DNA from: Rathayibacter rhapontici
Lineage (GTDB): Bacteria; Actinomycetota; Actinomycetes; Actinomycetales; Microbacteriaceae
Reading direction: 5' to 3'
NCBI RefSeq assembly: GCF_001995175.1
Contig: NZ_MUKN01000042.1
Coordinates: 1-34,587, forward strand
Length of the DNA: 34,587 nucleotides
Shown: one piece after another, positions 30,825-34,587 of the stretch
Position numbering within the stretch: the stretch's first letter is position 1
Layout: each line of letters begins with the position of its first letter
Made by a program: the position numbers and the translations under genes
Notes under the pieces: model-generated
The model's database searches: none
The model's input: only the letters and a program-made list of their open reading frames with translations
Told to the model about the DNA's origin: nothing

Positions 30825-32042
30825 ATGCCCGATGCCCGCAGGCACGCCGCGGAGGGCGGTCGGCGCACCGGCGCCCTCCTGCTCGCCCTCCTCGCCCTCC
30901 CCGCTCTCGCGTCCGCCGTCGCGCTCGGCGCCTCCGCCCTCGTCACCGCCTTCGTCCGCGGGGTGGTCATCCCGCCGTCGAGGAGGAGCGAGGACGCCCG
31001 CGTGCTCGACGTGCGAGCCGACTCCCGCGAGATCGTGCTCGCGGCCGACGCCGACACGACCGTGCGCGGAGGCTTCAGCCTCTGGTTCGACGGCGGCCGC
31101 GGTCATGCGCGCGTGGGCCGCGTGCTCGCGACGGGGCAGGGGCGCGTGATCCGCGAGCTCGGTCCGGTGGACCGGGGGACCCTGCGGCCGGGTGCTCGGG
31201 GCCGCATCAACGGCTGGCTGCTCCTCTCCCCTCGGGAGACCGGGCTGGCGTTCAGCGCCGAGCAGGTGCCGACGCAGTACGGACCCGCGCCCGCCTGGCT
31301 CTTCCCGGCGGGCGACGGCGGCACCTGGGCGATCCACGTGCACGGCCGGGCCACGCACCGCGAGGAGACCCTGCGCGGCGTCGCCGTGTTCCACCGGGCC
31401 GGGCTGAGCTCGCTCGTCGTCTCCTACCGCAACGACGGCGACGCTCCGGCGAGTCCCGACGGCCGGTACGGGCTGGGCGACACGGAGTGGCGGGACGTCG
31501 ACGCGGCGATCCGCTTCGCCCGGCGGCGCGGTGCCCGCTCCGTCGTGCTCGTCGGCTGGTCGATGGGCGGGGCGATCTCCCTGCAGACCGCGCTGCGCTC
31601 CTCACTGCGCCACCTGATCGCCGGAGTGGTCCTCGACTCGCCGGTGATCGACTGGCGCGAGACGCTGCGCGGCCAGGCACGGCTCCGGCGCCTCCCTCCC
31701 GTGATCGCCGCTCTGGCGCTGACGGCGATGCAGCGGCCGTGGTCGACGGCCGTCACGGGTCAGAGCGAGCTCATCCCGCTGCAGGACCTGGACCTCGTGG
31801 CGCGCGCCGAGGAGCTCGCGACGCCGGTGCTCCTGCTGCACAGCGTCGACGACGACTTCGTGCCGAGCACGCCGTCCGAGGCCCTGGCCGCGGCGCGACC
31901 GGACCTCGTCGAGCTCGTGCTGGTGCACGGCGCCCGGCACACCCGGATCTGGAACGACGACCCCGAGCGCTGGGAGCACGCCGTCGAGCAGTGGCTCGAC
32001 CGGCAGGGGATCAGCGGATCCGGGTCCAGCGCGCGTAGGTGA
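30825..32042 (+). CDS. Membrane-anchored alpha/beta hydrolase
   Basis: A 405-residue serine hydrolase of the alpha/beta fold. A single hydrophobic segment at about 16-48, after a basic N-terminus, should anchor it, with the catalytic domain outside or at the membrane. The domain holds WAIHVHGRATHREETL (oxyanion region), the nucleophile elbow VLVGWSMGGAIS (Ser246), an acid in LLHSVDDDFVPSTP and the His in HGARHTRIW. The layout resembles BAAT/Fsh1-like or YqiA-type hydrolases rather than lipases with a lid; the substrate is unknown. ATG 30825 is supported by a leaderless -10. Its last 32 nt overlap, on the opposite strand, the end of the RibD-like gene. Confidence 0.83.
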   Translation: MPDARRHAAEGGRRTGALLLALLALPALASAVALGASALVTAFVRGVVIPPSRRSEDARVLDVRADSREIVLAADADTTVRGGFSLWFDGGRGHARVGRVLATGQGRVIRELGPVDRGTLRPGARGRINGWLLLSPRETGLAFSAEQVPTQYGPAPAWLFPAGDGGTWAIHVHGRATHREETLRGVAVFHRAGLSSLVVSYRNDGDAPASPDGRYGLGDTEWRDVDAAIRFARRRGARSVVLVGWSMGGAISLQTALRSSLRHLIAGVVLDSPVIDWRETLRGQARLRRLPPVIAALALTAMQRPWSTAVTGQSELIPLQDLDLVARAEELATPVLLLHSVDDDFVPSTPSEALAAARPDLVELVLVHGARHTRIWNDDPERWEHAVEQWLDRQGISGSGSSARR

Positions 32043-32715
32043 ATCCGGCGTCGTCGACCGCGAGCCGCTCGAGCGCGTAGCCCTCGTCGACCGCCGTGCC
32101 CGTCGTCGCGACGGGCAGCCCGGGGAGCACCACGCGCGGAGCGGTCGTCAGGCAGATCTCGTCGACGAGGCCCGCCGCGAGGAACTGGCCCGACAGGGAG
32201 GCTCCTCCCTCGCAGACGACGCGCTCGAGGCCGAGCGCGGCGAGGGCTGCGAGCATCGCCGCGGCGCTCATCCGTCCCTCGGCAGCGGGGACGCGCACGA
32301 CCTCGACCCCGGTGGGGAGGGGCCCTGTCGCGGTGAGCGACTCCGGGACGAGCAGGAGCACTCGAGCACCGTCCTGCAGGCGGAGCCGGTGGCCGGCGAG
32401 ATCACCGCTCGAGGAGACGACGGCGAGCGGCACGCGCCGGGGGACCCGGTAGCCCTCGGCCCGCACGCTCGCGGCGCCCACGAGGACCACCTGGGCCTGG
32501 GCGCGGATCACACCCAGGATCGTGCGGTCGACGCGGTTGGTCAGGGTCTCGCTGGTGCCGTCCGAGCCGATGCTCGAGCCGTTGACGCTCGCGATCATGT
32601 TGAGGCGGACGCGGACCGCGTCCGCCGGCCGGTAGGCGTCCTCGATCGCGGCCCTCGCGCCGTCGTCCTCCAGCCGGACGACGGGCCCGGCGGGGACGAG
32701 CGGCTGCAGGATCAC
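32011..32715 (-). CDS. Pyrimidine reductase family protein (RibD C-terminal domain)
   Basis: A 234-residue protein of the RibD C-terminal/DHFR-like superfamily, in which riboflavin pathway enzymes reduce the ribosyl side chain of a pyrimidine with NADPH. The core is VRLNMIASVNGSSIGSDGTS, then VDRTILGVIRAQAQVVLVGAASVRAEGY, and later LERVVCEGGASLSGQFLAAGLVDEI seen as VVCEGGASLSGQ and GLVDEICLT. No deaminase domain is attached and no other rib gene lies nearby, so it may be a stand-alone reductase of other use. The start is GTG 32715, which overlaps the sufE stop as GTGA. The 3' end overlaps the convergent hydrolase gene by 32 nt. Confidence 0.85.
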   Translation of the reverse strand: MILQPLVPAGPVVRLEDDGARAAIEDAYRPADAVRVRLNMIASVNGSSIGSDGTSETLTNRVDRTILGVIRAQAQVVLVGAASVRAEGYRVPRRVPLAVVSSSGDLAGHRLRLQDGARVLLLVPESLTATGPLPTGVEVVRVPAAEGRMSAAAMLAALAALGLERVVCEGGASLSGQFLAAGLVDEICLTTAPRVVLPGLPVATTGTAVDEGYALERLAVDDAGFTYARWTRIR

Positions 32716-33167
32716 GCGGCCGCGTGCGCGCGGATCTGGCGCTTCGTGCGGCCGAGCAGCGCGCTCATGCCGCGCAGGCGCAGAGGGGAGACCGCCTCGG
32801 AGAGGCCGATCGTCTGCGGGAAGTCGTCGGGGACGGCGAGGACCTGCTCGGGAGTCAGCCCGTCGAGGCCCTGGGCGAGGATGGAGGCGAAGCCGCGGGT
32901 CGTGGGCGCCTCGCGCGGAGCGGTCGCGTGCAGGTGGATCACGTCGCCCGCGAACTCGACGACGATGAAGACGGGGGACTGGCACTCCTCGACCCGCTCG
33001 AAGAGGTCGGGGTGGTCGCGGTAGCGCTCGGGCAGCTCGGGCAGCTCGTTCGAGAACTCGAGGAGGAGCTGCAGCCGCTCCGGCTTCTCGAGGGCGAGGA
33101 ACTCGTCGCGGATCTCGCGCAGGGCGGCGGGCAGCTGGTCGTCGGTCGGCACCGTGTCGGAAGTCAT
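32712..33167 (-). CDS. sufE: SufE family sulfur acceptor protein
   Basis: A 151-residue SufE-like protein. SufE takes persulfide sulfur from a cysteine desulfurase on a conserved Cys and passes it on for Fe-S cluster assembly. The active Cys is Cys62 in VEECQSPVFIVVE; other family features are ELPELPERYRDHPDLFERV upstream, and APTTRGFASIL and the C-terminal SPLRLRGMSALLGRTKRQI. ATG 33167 has only a weak ribosome site; GAGAAT 7 nt upstream could be a weak leaderless -10. It lies downstream of a sulfurtransferase, separated by a strong hairpin, and its stop overlaps the RibD-like gene by 4 nt. No SufS lies in the window. Confidence 0.9.
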   Translation of the reverse strand: MTSDTVPTDDQLPAALREIRDEFLALEKPERLQLLLEFSNELPELPERYRDHPDLFERVEECQSPVFIVVEFAGDVIHLHATAPREAPTTRGFASILAQGLDGLTPEQVLAVPDDFPQTIGLSEAVSPLRLRGMSALLGRTKRQIRAHAAA

Positions 33168-33186
33168 CGTGTCGATTCTCTCACCG

Positions 33187-33223
33187 CGCGAGGCCCCGAC
33201 CGCGGAACGGTCGGGGCCTCGCG
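33187..33223 (-). terminator. Hairpin between the sulfurtransferase and sufE genes
   Basis: A 16-bp perfect stem (33187-33202 with 33208-33223) with a 5-nt CGGAA loop fills most of the 61-nt gap. On the minus strand it begins 5 nt after the sulfurtransferase stop and ends 19 nt before the sufE start. It should act as a terminator or attenuator within what otherwise looks like an operon. Confidence 0.7.
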
Positions 33224-33228
33224 GACGG

Positions 33229-34131
<903 letters not shown>

Positions 34132-34362
34132 GGAGGACCTCCAGGGTGGTGCGCGGAGCGCGGGCGTGAATCCAGGAGCGGGCTACGCTGGAGCCCGCCC
34201 TTCAGCGACAGTACGCGCCCCCGAGCGCGGGTGCACGGAAGGGGCCGTAAGAGTTCGACACAGAGCCGTCCGGGTCCGACACCCGGTCCCGGGGCCCCGT
34301 GCCGCACGGTTCGATGCAGAGTCAGACAGAGCGGCCGGCCCCGTCCGGACGCACGATGCGAG
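34132..34362. promoter_or_regulatory. Structured divergent intergenic region before zapE
   Basis: This 231-nt gap has no supported gene. It contains a 7-bp hairpin, GCGGGCT with AGCCCGC (34178-34198), which includes part of a -10-like TACGCT (34184-34189). Further on is a compound stem: GCAC-GGAA(bulge)-GGGGCC (34233-34246) with GGCCCC-GTGC (34293-34302). Inside it is a perfect hairpin, CCGGGT-CCGAC-ACCCGG (34270-34286). If TACGCT is a promoter, the zapE leader would be about 165 nt and folded, or a small RNA could be made here. No known RNA family was recognised. Confidence 0.4.
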
Positions 34363-34587
34363 GTGCGCGTGATCCCCGACGACGTCCGTTCGACGAGCAG
34401 CCTGACGACGCGCTCGCCGCAGATCAGCGGGCACGAGATCGCATCGACGCTCGTGCCGCCGCGGCAGTTCGAGGGCGCGACCTTCGAGAGCTACCGCCCC
34501 GACCCGGAGTACCCGTCCCAGGCCGAGGCGGTCGAGGCTCTGCGCGCGTTCGCCGCGGGCGGCGGCTCCCGCGGCGGCGGGGGCGGG
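34363..34587 (+). CDS. zapE: ZapE-like AFG1 family ATPase, N-terminal part
   Basis: The first 75 codons of a gene that runs off the right edge. After a variable N-terminus it reads LVPPRQFEGATFESYRPDPEYPSQAEAV, seen as LVPPRQFEGATF and SYRPDPEYPSQAEAV, the characteristic opening of actinobacterial AFG1/ZapE P-loop ATPases. The Walker motifs would lie beyond the window. In E. coli ZapE interacts with the division ring; the actinobacterial role is unproven. The start is GTG 34363 or GTG 34369 in the same frame; neither has a clear ribosome site. It ends in a Gly/Ser/Arg-rich stretch at the window edge. Confidence 0.75.
   Translation, partial: MRVIPDDVRSTSSLTTRSPQISGHEIASTLVPPRQFEGATFESYRPDPEYPSQAEAVEALRAFAAGGGSRGGGGG

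Noticed and set aside
34233..34317. tRNA-like features (GGTTCGATGC and a stem of acceptor-like length) in the gap before zapE.
   Set aside because: No D-arm, anticodon arm or CCA-compatible cloverleaf could be assembled; the TTCGA string alone is not evidence.
34132..34362. RNase P RNA, tmRNA, 4.5S RNA or a known riboswitch in the long gap.
   Set aside because: The conserved core strings of these RNAs that I know are absent and the gap is too short for RNase P RNA.

Overview
The window is very GC-rich (roughly 70% by eye) and densely packed. Its gene content is that of an actinobacterium, most likely of the family Microbacteriaceae (Rathayibacter, Clavibacter or Curtobacterium-like). The grounds are the actinobacterial-only families DUF3093, DUF4193, DUF3710, DUF3159, DUF3000 and DUF7455, the SepH division protein, the lysine/alanine-rich N-terminus of the primary sigma factor, and a second type II topoisomerase pair beside that sigma gene. 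The genus is inference. I see no prophage, insertion sequence, CRISPR array, tRNA or rRNA; this is core chromosome.

Layout. 1-3469 (minus): pepA, lpdA and the start of sucB, i.e. an aminopeptidase followed by the E3 and E2 subunits of a 2-oxoacid dehydrogenase. 3563-5859 (plus): a PAC2 protein and an MFS transporter. 6140-9411 (plus): primary sigma factor gene, then a MurT-like Mur ligase and a GatD-like amidotransferase, tightly packed. 9460-14498: a small zinc-ribbon protein (minus), parE (plus) and parC (minus), convergent on a hairpin. 14707-17948: a phosphodiesterase, sepH, DUF4193 and DUF3093. 17987-24921 (plus): dut, DUF3710, DUF3159, aconitase, dxs. 24943-30801 (minus): DUF3000, ribonuclease D, thiolase, multifunctional beta-oxidation protein, then a separate reductase-like gene. 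30825-34587: membrane-anchored hydrolase (plus), sulfurtransferase, SufE and a RibD-like reductase (minus), and the beginning of zapE (plus).

The most interesting observation is the MurT/GatD pair. In known systems this pair amidates the alpha-carboxyl of D-Glu in lipid II with ammonia from glutamine. Here GatD has Gly where the catalytic Cys should be (neither protein contains any Cys), and MurT lacks the four-Cys zinc ribbon and has altered ligase motifs. Microbacteriaceae usually have B-type peptidoglycan, in which that same carboxyl carries the cross-bridge amino acid. I therefore suggest, as inference, that this pair attaches an amino acid rather than ammonia.

Two essential genes, rpoD and parC, each carry an apparent single-base deletion, which most simply means sequence error. 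Many genes have a TANNNT -10 element ending 6-7 nt before the start codon, i.e. leaderless promoters; one divergent pair (DUF3000 and a hydrolase) shares overlapping -10 elements in a 23-nt gap.
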